DNA of 64,000 nucleotides, taken from positions 34,058,255 to 34,122,254 of the forward strand of contig CM046877.1 of the NCBI GenBank assembly GCA_025667525.1, read 5' to 3'. Origin of the DNA: Glebionis coronaria. Its lineage: Eukaryota > Streptophyta > Magnoliopsida > Asterales > Asteraceae. Below the pieces are notes generated by a model that had not been told where the DNA came from, did not search any database, and saw nothing but the letters and a program-made list of their open reading frames with translations. A program made the translations under genes and the position numbers. This document shows, piece by piece, positions 45,667-57,000 of this stretch. Positions within the stretch are counted from its first letter, which is position 1; every line of letters starts with the position of its first letter.

Positions 45667-46879
45667 TAGGATGGCAACGGGTCGGGTTCGGGTCGGGTTT
45701 TAGAGAACCCGTACCCGCACCCGCACCCGTTCGGGTCGGGTCGGGTTCGGGTCGCCTCAATATCCGACGGGTACCCGATTAGTATTACCCATCAGGTTTC
45801 CGAATTTTACCCGCGGGTATCGGATATTCACAATTAAATTTCGTTTGTTAAAATTGTACGTATAAAGTTAAAAAAAAATTGAAAAATGATCAAAATACAT
45901 TAATATTTTTTTTTAAGTTCTTAGGAGATAAAGAATACTAATTGAATATCATATCTTGTGATTTATTGAATCGTGATGACGTAGTCCCCAGCCGGGTCAT
46001 GAACCTGACCCATGGGTACTACCCGTATCCGGCCCATCACAGATGGGTGGGATAATGTCATTCAGGCTTATGGGCTTGGATGAACAGTGACCGCACACAT
46101 GTGTGCGGCCCACGGCCCGGTGCGGCCGACATAGGGTTAGACAGAATCATATTCTGTCTAGGAATAGCTTTATCCCAATGGAGGAGGATATTCACTACCG
46201 AAATTAGAAGATAACAATCATTCTAATTCTGATAGTTATTCTTTCCTTGGGGCCGAAGTATCAAGTGGTAGCCCACTAGGGTTCCACTGCCTATAAAAGG
46301 AACCCCCAAGGGTTCCACAAAGGTATTACGTTCTACTCTCAACTCACATAACCCTAACCGATTACTTATTCTCACGCCGGAGTCTAATCGTGGGAAACAT
46401 TCCCACGGCAAGCCTAACGCGTGCTGTTTAGTGTGCAGGATCCCAACCAAACGATTCACTTGGTGCAGGAGCCGGAGCCCAGCCAACCCGAATTACGCCT
46501 AATTCGGGTCTAGCAAGGATCACCCAATTTTTGCATCAACAATCGAATAAATTATTGTTTTTATTTTAAAATTACCAAGATCGCAAACATCTTAATACAT
46601 ACAAAATGTAAGTAATATGAGCATTTCGTTTGTTTAACAATTTTCGTCTACTATTTCGCACAATCTTAGAACCTATATCATATAGCCATAAAAATGGGTA
46701 CGGTTTTTGGTAAACAGGTACGTATACGGGTAAACGAGGCGGGTACTACTTTAACCCGAACCCGTACCCGCGAAAAATAAAACATCCCAACCCGAACCCG
46801 TATCCAAACCCGTCAATCCGACCCAATCGGTGCGGGTTTCGGTTTTCCCCATCGGTTTCGGGTGCTTTTGCCATCCCTA
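45667..46879. mobile_element. hAT-like element, interrupted by a solo LTR
   Basis: Starts TAGGATGGCAACGGGTCGGG and ends TTTTGCCATCCCTA: inverted ends around GGATGGCAA. Flanks are 8-mers GTCAAGAT (45659-45666) and GTCCAGAT (46880-46887), differing at one base; paralogous DNA at 41799 has a single GTCCAGAT, the empty site. The interior is full of CGGGTCGGGT and ACCCGAACCC. Without the nested LTR it is about 640 bp, noncoding. Confidence 0.8.
45974..46541. mobile_element. Solo LTR nested in the hAT-like element
   Basis: A 568-bp stretch beginning TGATGACGTAGTCC and ending TTGCATCAACA, flanked by ATCG on both sides (45970-45973, 46542-46545). It contains CCTATAAAAGG at about 46290, a promoter-like box, and no internal retrotransposon genes. 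Orientation by the TATA box is plus. The family is not recognised. Confidence 0.7.
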
Positions 46880-46929
46880 GTCCAGATCTCGTGGATAAAA
46901 AAACACACAACAACCCATTCTAGGCAAAT

Positions 46930-47307
46930 AATGCATCAACCTATTTCAGATCTCCATCGGGGTATCATCTCGAAAGTTAAACCACACATAATCCTCTAAT
47001 TGATTATTTCTCGGTACTTGTAAACGGACTGTTTCAGGCAGACCACACAGTCATAGCAGATGTTGAGACCCCTATATTGATTTTGAGAAGGTTGGGTTTT
47101 ATGGTACCTCCTCAAAATCAACATAGGGTTCGTTGCACCTGCTATGACTGTGTGGGTTTGCCTGAAACATGCCGTTTACGAGTACCGATAAATGACCGTT
47201 TAAAGGATGTGTATGTGTTATTTAAGTTCAGAGATAATTGCCCGATGGAGGTCCGAGATAGGCTAATCCATTATTTGCCTAGAAGGGGATGTGTATGTGT
47301 GGTTTAA
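46930..47307. pseudogene. Head-to-head pair of small-gene fragments (block B, second)
   Basis: The minus arm (46930-47095) and plus arm (47100-47307) face each other. The plus arm reads PPQNQHRVRCTCYDCVGLPE, DRLKDVYVLFKFRDN and RLIHYLPRRG before a stop, without the kinase piece found at 23905. Confidence 0.65.
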
Positions 47308-47309
47308 TT

Positions 47310-48619
47310 GTAAGCTTTTTTATCCTAGAATGGATTTTGAAAGAAAAACAAATTTACATTAAGCACTCTCTCATTATGCAACATGTTCCAAAAAGAGACT
47401 TCATACTTCTAACTATTTATGACTTCATTATATACTATAAAAAACTTGACTTATCAAATATGAAACGTAGTATATCTATCAATTCATTCGGAACAAAATA
47501 CCATTGAACATATACTCAAATTACGAACCAAATGAGCATAATATTGTTAAGATTAAATTTTAATAATTGTTTAGCAAAAAAAATTCAAATATAAAAATTA
47601 TATTTTTATATTAAGATTAAATTTTAATAATTATTTTATATGTATATACAAATATATGTATTTGTATAACTTTGGTTTCCAGTTCGATTTTTGAGTCCAA
47701 TTGCCAGACTATTTAACCCGAAAACCAAATTTGTATTTCATTCGGTTCGGTTATTACTCAGAACCTAGATTCTATTTTGATTCGGTTTTATTCGGATTCG
47801 ATTCATTTTTTTTTATTTTCGTAGGTTAAACCTAAACAATGAACAACCGTTGTGGCATATAAATGTTTTTTGATTACATTTATGGTGTGATGCGTGTTTC
47901 AACTTTTGAGGATTTAGAGCCAGGTGTGGAAGACCATGGCTTAAGCCATGGCCATAACACGAGACCTATGGCGCCACCCACCATACTCTAAGTTGTGTTA
48001 TACCTTCTCGCGCCGTATCCACCAGCCCAAAATGATAGCCATAACGCGAGCCTACGGCGCGAGAACTGTACCGTGGCTCGCGTTATGGCTCGCGCCGTGG
48101 GATTTTTATATTTTTATTTTTTATTATTTTTTATTAAAAGTGAGACCACTATAACACCAGAAATTTGGTATTAACCAAGGAGCCACTTTTTTGGCATTAT
48201 GAAGATTTTGGCGCTATATGGTGAATGGCTGACGTGACATGCACTTTTTCCACGACACGAGCCCACGATTCAGCACCACACCGTAGCCTCTTAGCATTGT
48301 AGGAAAGAAAATGAGTCAGGCCGAAAAACAATTACTCTAGAAATTTTAAAGATTAGAAAATATTTAAATTATTAACTTAACGGCTCAACACCACACCCTA
48401 GCCTCTGATGTCATGACTTTAAGCCATTGAAAAAGTAATGTCACTTTGACATTTCTTTCTCATAGCACCATGCTTTTACATGACTCAAAAAACGCTCGTC
48501 AAAATGTAATGTCATGAGCAAATTTTTTTCCAGTGATATAAAGAGCATATACATAACTAAAACTAAGCTTCATTAATATAAAGTTTACTCACTAAATTAC
48601 CCATGTTTTTACCTATGAG
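47310..48619. other. Intergenic DNA with decayed repeats
   Basis: No gene. 47650-47810 is rich in TTCGGTT and may be a hAT-like remnant. 47930-48110 holds GC-rich partly palindromic motifs (GCCATAACGCGAG, CGTGGCTCGCGTTATGGC) similar in style to the cluster at 20040-20150 inside the Mutator-like element. Confidence 0.4.
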
Positions 48620-48894
48620 TAGGACTGAGCAATAGGTCCGGACCGGACCGACTAAGATCGGACCGGATCGAGAACCGAAATGATCCAAAACCTCGGACCA
48701 AGATCGGATCGAAATGATACGGTCCGGGCTTGTCCGGTCTGAGTCGATCTTCGGTCCGTTACGGACTTATTAGTCGACGAGTTTTGTTAAGACGTACCGG
48801 ACCGACCAGACCGAGGACCGAAATGGTCCAAAACTCCGGACCGGAATTATCTGGGTCGGTCCTGTCCGGTCCACGGTCGAAATGCTCACCGCTA
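48620..48894. mobile_element. hAT-like MITE (GGTCCGGACCGG-rich)
   Basis: A 275-bp element starting TAGGACTGAGCAATAGG and ending AAATGCTCACCGCTA, with GAGCA/TGCTC inverted ends and many GGTCCGGACC motifs. Same end style as 8859-9123. Flanking 8-mers match weakly. Confidence 0.6.
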
Positions 48895-49320
48895 CCCACG
48901 ACAACTCAGGATGTGAGTAACTCATCGGTAATATTTAGCGCCAATTATTTATCCACATATTTCACACCAATTTTCATGGCTATTTTGTGGGTAAATTCGT
49001 GAGAAATTTGAGAGAAAATAAATTTGAATTTGTATGTCACCATTCGTGGGAAATAAGTGGGCATTATGTGGGTGAATGCCCTCCAAACGATGGGTGTGGG
49101 TATTAGGCCAGATTCTTACAAATTGGGATTTTTGAAGTAAAAGCTTTGAAGATATTAACCGGTAGTAAGGGTTCTCTTGATATATTTCAGTAGTAAGCGA
49201 CAAATATTAGAGTTATATTGAAGGTATTGATAGTGAAGATGGGAAGATAAATGAGTTATGGTTACATGTAAAAAGATTTCAAGATTTGAAGTCTTGAAGA
49301 TTTTCAAGTCGTATTTATAC
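48895..49320. other. Intergenic DNA with CACTA-like remnant
   Basis: ATTCGTGGGAAATAAGTGGG and TTTTGTGGGTAAATTCGTG at about 48985-49070 resemble the repeats of the CACTA-type element at 35133. No ends and no gene. Confidence 0.3.
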
Positions 49321-49565
49321 TGACAATTGCAAGGTCAGCAGCCATGCGCTTGCTTTATGCCTTTATCTGCTTATGACGGTGGCATACATATTAATGGAAA
49401 TTGATGATAGTCTGTAAGTTGAACAAATAAAGGGGTTGTTTGGAAACTCATGTTTGTTTTTAAAATCTTGATTTTTAAAAGAACAGAGATTAATATGTTC
49501 TGCAAACAGCCCCAGGTTAATGCAAGCTGTGTCTGAACTCATCTGTTTACTTTGTTTTATGCAAG

Positions 49566-50328
49566 GAACCCCGTGGATTTGGTTTTGTTCAGTTTGTGAA
49601 GCCTGCTAATGCTGAAGAAGAAAAGTATCAAATGGATGGTCAGATTCTTTTGGGCTGGCAAATGACAGTTATTTTTGCTGAGGAGAATTGAAAGAAACCT
49701 TTCGATATGAGAGTTAGAGAGCATAAGTACATTTAGTGGTTGTTAATTATCTATAGTATATATTTAGTTTCTATGTACAAGTTTTCATCAGCTTATGTAT
49801 AATGTATGTTATTGCAGGAGTAGCAGCAGATTTAACAGTGATCGTAGGCGGTCACCTCCCCCTCGTTACTCTCGTTCACCCCGCTATGCCCGGTATCCAC
49901 CTCGTCGCTATTCCAGATCACCATCTCCCCGCCGTGGTTACTCTCCTGCACCCAGAAGAAGGCACTACTCAAGGTAAAAGCATTTTGATCCTGCAAAAAT
50001 TTATTCTGTCGTTCTAGAATTATAATCTATATCTGGCAAAATTAGTTGACTTTAACTGCATATATTTGGGCAGTCGGTTTCACCTGTAAAGAAAAGGTGC
50101 AGTCGTGAAAGATCGTACTCACACTCACCTGTGAGAGACCGTTCTCCATCTCATGATGGCGCACCTAGGAGCCTAAGTCGCAGTCCTATTGATGAATCAA
50201 GGAGTCGAAGCTGTAGTCCTATAAGGGATGTAAGCAGGAGTCCTAGTCGTAGCTGAAGCAAAAGTGCAGATCCAAGTGATTACGACAGAGATGTGCCTCC
50301 ACACAGGGATGCTTCTGCTAGTCTGTGA
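49566..50328 (+). pseudogene. SC35-like SR splicing factor, 3' half, decayed (copy C)
   Basis: Three exons can be aligned to copies A and B: about 49566-49727, 49818-49973 and 50074-50328. The first has a shifted acceptor (GCAAGG for GCAGGG), a TGA inside EENRKKP and a lost donor (CATAAGTAC). The third lacks one base at its acceptor and has a TGA in the RS run near 50252. The middle exon is still open. Without a 5' half and with at least four lesions it is dead. The upstream intron is similar, but TAF7 sequence is absent. Confidence 0.9.
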
Positions 50329-50872
50329 GAAGTGCTATTTTTTTAAATATGTTTGAGGGATGTAGCGTGTTTGATCGAATGATTGTTGTGTTACTTAAAT
50401 GGTTTATGCTTTTATCAAAATTCAAGGAGTGGTAATATGAATTCTTAGAACACTTTATGCTCTCTTGTTATAGTATAAAAACTTAGTCTAGTCAAACTTT
50501 GTTGTTAAATTTGAGTCGATCATAAAGCCATTTTAACCATCTATTGTTTGTGATGCTTCTAACTTTACATAATGATTAGATAAAATATGTGTTTAAGAAC
50601 TGACTTACCTGTGTCTAAAGTTTTGGGTATCCTCGTGCCTTCAAATACGCATATGAAAGCTTTTATAAGCTTCAAGCGTTCATAAGCCCTTTACATCATA
50701 GTTTTGCCATTTGTTGTTGATGTATAGTAGTATATTTTTAGGGTAAAAGTTATAAAATAGGTATGTATTTCTAGTTTTGTGCTGACTTTTACATTTATTT
50801 TCTGGTTTATGCCTGTTTTTTCTGGTTCAATAACTTTAACAACATACTTGTTTTTTCTACGATATAACTTTA

Positions 50873-51055
50873 GGGAGATGATTTGCACACTTCATTATTT
50901 GATTGGCACACTCAAAATATTGTGTTAGGTCATTTATACCCTTAATATTTATGTTGGAATTTGTCCACTCCACTAAATGAAGTAAGGGTATAATTGTCAA
51001 CACAAAAACAATTTGAGTGTGTCATTCAATGAGTGGAGTGTGCAAATCACCTCCC
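50873..51055. mobile_element. Mutator-type MITE with 9-bp target duplication
   Basis: 183 bp with inverted ends of more than 40 bp: left GGGAGATGATTTGCACACTT, right in reverse GGGAGGTGATTTGCACACTC. Flanks are the perfect 9-bp repeat ATAACTTTA (50864-50872, 51056-51064). Noncoding. It sits in SR downstream DNA of copy C; the corresponding place in the other copies is uninterrupted. Confidence 0.92.
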
Positions 51056-51543
51056 ATAACTTTAACAACAGACTTGTTTCTTGTATCACAATGTTACTAC
51101 TTACCAACATATTTACTAACATATATAATATGTAAAACTAAAATTACGCAAGTACACATAAGTTACATGATTTATTTGTAAAAGAACACGAAAAAATCAA
51201 AATCTGGTCGGGTCCGGAGAATCCAAACCTGACAGGTCTAATCGGGTTTTAAAAATGTGAAACCCGGTTTAATATGACCCTTTTTTTCAAACAAACCAGG
51301 TCAACTGATTGACCCGGCCAGAACTAACAAGGTTTCTAAACATTGTCTATTACTCTATTTCCATTAACACTCTGTAAAATCCCAAAACAACAAAATCTGT
51401 ACAGGGAAAAAAAACCTCACAGTTAATTAGAGTTTATAATAAACACACATAGTCAAACAAATTAAATCCTAGTTTTTTTCATTTAATCTAGAACTAACGC
51501 AAACACAAATCCACCAATATCTAGTTTCAATGTTTTGTAAGGG

Positions 51544-51844
51544 TGTAGAACAATGATAATCTTTATGAATCAAGAGGGTTGATGTTTTCTAGAGAGAGAA
51601 ACTTAGAGAGAGAAATGAAAGAAACTTGTTATATTGAAAATGAGAAATGAAAAACAACCAACACCTCTTTCCATGGTGGAAAGATGTTTAAATACCCAAG
51701 TCCTTAATGGACTTGGGCCTCCGGCCCATGAACATGTTCATGGGTCGGGCTATTTAATAAATGTTACTAAACACTACTACGAGCCTATAACTACATTGTT
51801 GGAGTGACCGAGACTTTCTATATACGTAAAACGTATTTCCAACA
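51544..51844 (-). repeat. 3' LTR of the outer retrotransposon
   Basis: On the minus strand it starts TGTTGGAAATACG and ends CATTGTTCTACA, 301 bp, with TG...CA borders. A polypurine tract (TTTGGGGGAGAT) lies directly before it. Confidence 0.75.
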
Positions 51845-51856
51845 ATCTCCCCCAAA
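51845..51856 (-). promoter_or_regulatory. Polypurine tract of the outer retrotransposon
   Basis: The minus strand reads TTTGGGGGAGAT immediately before TGTTGG of the LTR, the usual primer site for plus-strand DNA synthesis. Similar tracts without an LTR border occur upstream at about 53676-53685 and 53861-53868. Confidence 0.7.
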
Positions 51857-54050
51857 GGGAGGTCACTCCAAATTTACAAAGTCCTAATCTAGCATGTTAG
51901 ATCTTGTTCTTGAGCTCGTAGTCCACTTTCTCTTTTCTTTCTTTTTCTTCCTTTTGTGAATATGTGTTGAATAATATCAGCCTTTTACTTGGAACACGTT
52001 CTTTTGGCCTTTCACGTGCAGTCTTTATTTTCTTGTGATGTTCGCCTCTTTGTGACTTCATGTCCCACACACTTATCCTTTGTTGAATTCTTGAAAGTTT
52101 CAGAGTCGATACATCGGAAGACTTTTAGGTCCTACTTTCTTGAATTTGCAGAAGTATTTGATGCAGAAGGAATAAGCATGTGAGGACGCCTTCAACAGGT
52201 ACACCGCAACACCACCGTCTTCAACAGGTACACCGCAACGCCACCGTCTTTGAATACAGCAACATAATAAGACACGAATAAAATGGCTTTGACATTTTAT
52301 TCTAATTCGGTAGCATTTTACCTCTGGTCGGTGAAGACCGTTGGACGATATTAGATATCGTACCCGTGATGGATAGTTTCAATTAAGTAACTTCCTGACA
52401 GGATTTCGCGGGTAAACCCGTTCTCTTTATTCGACCGTCCAAAGCTGACTGCGAACATAAAGAGTGAATCATTTGGATTTAAAATCCTTATGATTGAAGC
52501 CGTCAATTCATGAATACCTGGAACAAGTGAATTTCAATTAAGATATTCACCATTGTTGCTTTCCAGTTGTCACAAACTTAATTCAAATTGAATCTTGCTT
52601 GTCACCTACCAAGTGCTGTTTGATGTTAACACTAGAAGGATTTCCACTCGTCACTGTGAACACTAAAGAGTATCACTCTGAGTGTTCTGGCAAGATCATA
52701 AGATAATGCGTAGAGGCCTGGAACGAGTTTAAGTTCAATTAAGAATTAAACTACTGTTTCTTTCCAGTTGTCACAAGATTAGTTCTTAAAGAACCGCACG
52801 TGTCACCTACCATGAGCTTGTTTGATGTTGGCTCAAGCAGGATTTCCATCTTCATTGTAATACTTGCGTATCACTCGGATGTTCTGGCAATATTATAAGA
52901 ATACTGCGTGGGACTCATAAAGATCTCTTACTTTTCACAGTGTGTGAAGAAGCAAGGAATAAATGGAAAGTGTCCTAATGAGACTTTTGATGATCTCGTG
53001 GCTCTAGATTCGATAGTGCGTTTTGATTTAGTGAGCGGTGGCTGGAGAGGAGTGCCACCTATTCAATACCAGTCTATTCGAAGTGAATAAACCAATAGAT
53101 AACGTGTTGATCTCCGTGTGATTAAAACAAATACCTTTTGAGAGATATTTGAGTTAGCTGGGGAGGGTTGTGCATTGCATCACTGGGTCTATGATGTCTT
53201 TCTTCAATATCGAGAATCATTAACAAATGATCTCAATAGCATATGTATTGACCCGGTTTCTGCCTAAAGTTGTAAGGAGGGATTCTTTCTTTACAACCTT
53301 TATCTTTACAATTCTTTTTCATTCTTCAACCCCTTCAATGCTTACCAATACGTCATCACTAACACCTTGTTGTGATTGTTCCAGTGCTAGCTTAAGTACT
53401 TGGTCTGCATTCAGCTACGTTCACAATCATTCTCCTTCTTTCCTAGGACTTCTAATTCTATCTAGGGAATTGTCCTTGGGAAGATTCCATCGGTTCTGAT
53501 GAATCATTAGACTAATACCTATACCTACCACCCTTTTGTCACCACATCCATCGTGAATTAAGTGTGTTTTGGGTAAGTATTGTCATCATGAAAAATCCTT
53601 GAAAAATTACTTAAAGCACTTGTGATATTGTAATCAAAGTTTTTGTGCCTTAAGTGGTTTTGATAATCAAAAACGCTCCCCCTTAACTTGTGCATTACAC
53701 ATGTTAGGTTGGTTTATCTTTTAAGCCTTTTTATTTTTTAGCCAAATATCATTAAGTCTCCTTAATCCCATTTTCTCCCCTTTCCAAAATGTTAACCATC
53801 AATATTTTGGATATTGATAATAAAATGAAATTAGATGTTGGCCAAAGAACATATTAATGCTCCCCCTCAAATTAATGAGGGTTAGTTGTAGTGCTTGAGT
53901 ATGATATATTTTGAAAGATTTGGAATCAAGAGAAATTCTTGAAAAATATCATACTTTTACACTACAACATGCCACAAAAGCTGATTATACAAAAAGTAAC
54001 ATATTCACAATTATAGACATATGGAGTTGACCTGTTAAAAGACGAACCAT
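51857..54050 (-). other. Long noncoding 3' region of the outer retrotransposon
   Basis: About 2.2 kb without coding. It matches the region 58275-60300 of the inner element in order (GGCTTTGACATT, CGGTCGGTGAAGACCGTT, CACTGGGTC, CTTCAACCCCTTCAATGCTT), so the two families are related. Contains extra polypurine tracts and a hairpin at about 53888-53969. Short frames here (51989, 52908, 53227) are not genes. Confidence 0.65.
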
Positions 54051-54052
54051 AA

Positions 54053-57000
54053 TTAAATGGTTTGTTCCGTGAACCTATGGTGAGCTCCATATGGTCGTCC
54101 ACCGACGAATCGTTCTATACTTCGTAGCAACCAGCGCTTCCTTAGAAGTTCCTCAATCTTCCTGATTGCGTACGATGCTCCCTTTTTGCACTGGGTTGTC
54201 CAGGTATACTTGACTGCCGGAAGTGGTAAGTTGGCATTGAGAACTGACAGATCATCTCGAACATGCTTTAGCGTTCCATCACTGAATTTGTGCAGTTCGG
54301 AGAATCGCATATATTGCATGATGCCAGTCTCATTTGGATAAAAGATCCCTGCTTCCGGCGTTGTGGTCCCCATGTAAACCTTCTTGTTTTTATGGAAATT
54401 ACTGAGTGGAGTCGTATGGGGACGTTCCAGGTTTAGCTTCTTCTGATAGCTTTCTACTCCAAGTTGAAAGTCTTCCACCCGGTTTTGAATGACGATTTTC
54501 CTTGCATATTGACGAAAGTTGGAGCTCATGGCTATGACAATCTCAGGTGATAGATGGTCAACTTTTTCTTGAGCCAATAGCAACAAAAGATCTTCGATGT
54601 CTTCAAGTTGAAGGTACTGGAGATCACTTTCGTCAATTCGGTATTCTTTCTCATCGGTACGTTTGAACACGATTACATTCAAGTAATCATAACCGAAGAC
54701 AGTCTAAGTGGTTGCTCCTTGGATGCTTTTGATTCCGTGAGCTGAGACAATAGAAGAACCTCTCTTAGGACGATGGAAATGATTGTAAGATAACCTTTTC
54801 TTTGCAGTCCAGTGAGAGATGCCAAGTGAAGCATAGGTATCATAAAACTTGAGCAATTTCTTTCTCCATATTGTGTCAGGCACTTTATCCTCTATCCATG
54901 GAACATTCTCCAAATTAACAGCCTTGAGCATAGTGAGCGACGTGGCATATTTTTTTGCTCCATTTTCAAGGTATTCAAGATCGTGAGAAACAAAGTGCTC
55001 TATTGGGATCGTTGCAGAACCGGCGATGACCGTTGGTGTAAGAGGTCACAACACTGGAGCCTGAATTCCTGTGGTTCTCGCTCTCATTGCCTTTGTAAGC
55101 TCATTCAAGTGATATTCTGCTTCATTATGGCTGGTCTTTAAAGTGTCAAAGAAGTCCACATTTACAGCTGCCATTTTGATCAGATCCAGAGTCATTGTCG
55201 GTTTCCCATGAGAATACCTTAGAAAATCCGAGAAATCGATAGGGTTGTTGAGGAATTAAGTCAGCTCCATTTCAGTTGCAGTGTCAAAAGGATGTTGTGG
55301 TGCTGCATTTGTTAGCCAAAGTTGCTCTTGTACTGTATCATCGATGATAAGAGATTCAGCAAACGTTGGTTCTAGAACATTTAAATCTTCAACTTCCATA
55401 TCAACGTTATGCTGATATTCAGATGGTGTTGAAGGTTGATCTTGCATCACCGGTATATCATCGTGAGGTTCTTCTTCAAGCATTGACTCTGTCGGTTCTT
55501 CTGCTTGCATATATTCTACAGATTCATTGTGAGAATCAGTAGTAAAAGCTGGTGCAGTAGATATACCTGTGTCAACATGCTGAGTTTCTGGTACTGTTGA
55601 CTCCAGCGTCTTTTCTGTGGTTTCAGCAATGTTTTCAGCAACTTCCTCTAAACCTTTCTCAGTAGCCTTATCACTGTCATCCTTGTTTGACTCTTCGGCA
55701 TTTGTACCCGTTTCGTCATTCTTATCACCCTTGTTGATTCCATTACCCTTGTCATTATCATCATCGTCATCCTGATCGTCATCTGTATCCTCGTCCTCAT
55801 CTTCATCTTCATCCTTATCCTTTTCTTCCACATCCTCTTCTTCCTCCTCATCTCCTTCCTTATCCTTATCCTCATTTTGATCATTGTTACCATCATCCTC
55901 TTCACCGTTACCCTTGTCATCTTACTCCTCTAGCTCGTCTTCATCGTCAGACTCAAAGTCGGTAGTGTGTGCAGGTGTATCTTCAATAACTGCTTTGTTG
56001 AGATATTGCAGAACTTTTCGTTTGTGTTTCGATTTATGAGCTCCCATATCTAGCAGATGTGTCTGTAACAATGTCATTAGTTGAAGGGTAGATAAACTAT
56101 TACCGCGATTTGGTAGTTGTTGATCAACATAAGACTTGACTTCTCGTCGAATAATCATGGTCATCTTCTCGTTAATTGACCTAAGAAAAGCAGCATTTTC
56201 TTTATCACGAGTTTTCTTCTCTCCAAGAAATGATTTATGTTGTGCTTTAAGTTTAGACACTCTGTCTGTTAGTTTCTGAAGTGTAGGCTCATCAGGTTAC
56301 GGTTCCTTGGGAGGAGTGGTGATCCTTTCAGTCAATGTAGCTATTTGTGTAGCTTGAGCCTCCAACTGTTATTGAAGAGACTGGATCAGTGGATCATTGA
56401 CTGTGAGGAATGGATTGGATGTGGATGATACTTGTGGTTCTGCTGGTAGAGGTGTAACTATAACTGTTAAGGTGGTGGTGGATGATACTGGTTGTTCAAG
56501 GATAGGTGTTGGTGTAGATTCAGTGATTGGGGCGGTGGTTGATACAGGTTGTTCAGCTGTGGATGACGGTGTAGATTCAGTGGTTAGGATGGTGGTTGAT
56601 ACTGGTTGTTCAACAAGTGCGGGTGTGATAGTGGTTGCTGTGACCTCACTGATGACCGGGGTGGATAATAGTGGAGTGGTGGTTGATGTAACAGTAGTTA
56701 TGGGAACATCCACCATTGCTTCATTTGTTGACGGATCAGTGTTTGTGACCTCGACACCCTCCCCTTCTAAATTTAGATATTTCATAACATCATCAGAGCC
56801 AGAAGTAGACTTACTTTAAAGTTGAGTCTCTGGTATGAGAGTTGCATGAGCATCGTCATTTAACACCGTGTGAGTTGGTTCTGGTAAGGATGTGGTGATA
56901 TTGGCGTCTCGATACATCATACTTGTATCGGTGTCTGCACTGCTACCACGTTCTTCACTTTGTTCACGACTTTCAAAATGATAGTTAGCAGCATCTTCAT

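Larger units (their letters stand above)
33617..47300. repeat. Segmental duplication, block B
   Basis: Partner of block A, same orientation, start offset about 21.9 kb. Differences from A: the CACTA-type element (35133-38720), loss of TAF7 exon 1 at 39856, loss of about 195 bp near 41520 across a TGCAAA repeat, loss of the 142-residue gene body near 42320, and gain of a hAT-like element with a nested solo LTR (45667-46879). Confidence 0.9.

Noticed and set aside
55648..55920. Basic Arg/Met-rich frame on the minus strand
   Set aside because: A shifted-frame shadow of the acidic D/E tract of the outer retrotransposon reading frame.
56397..56819. Plus-strand Val/Asp/Gly-rich frame
   Set aside because: The antisense shadow of the Thr/Pro repeat part of the acidic reading frame.
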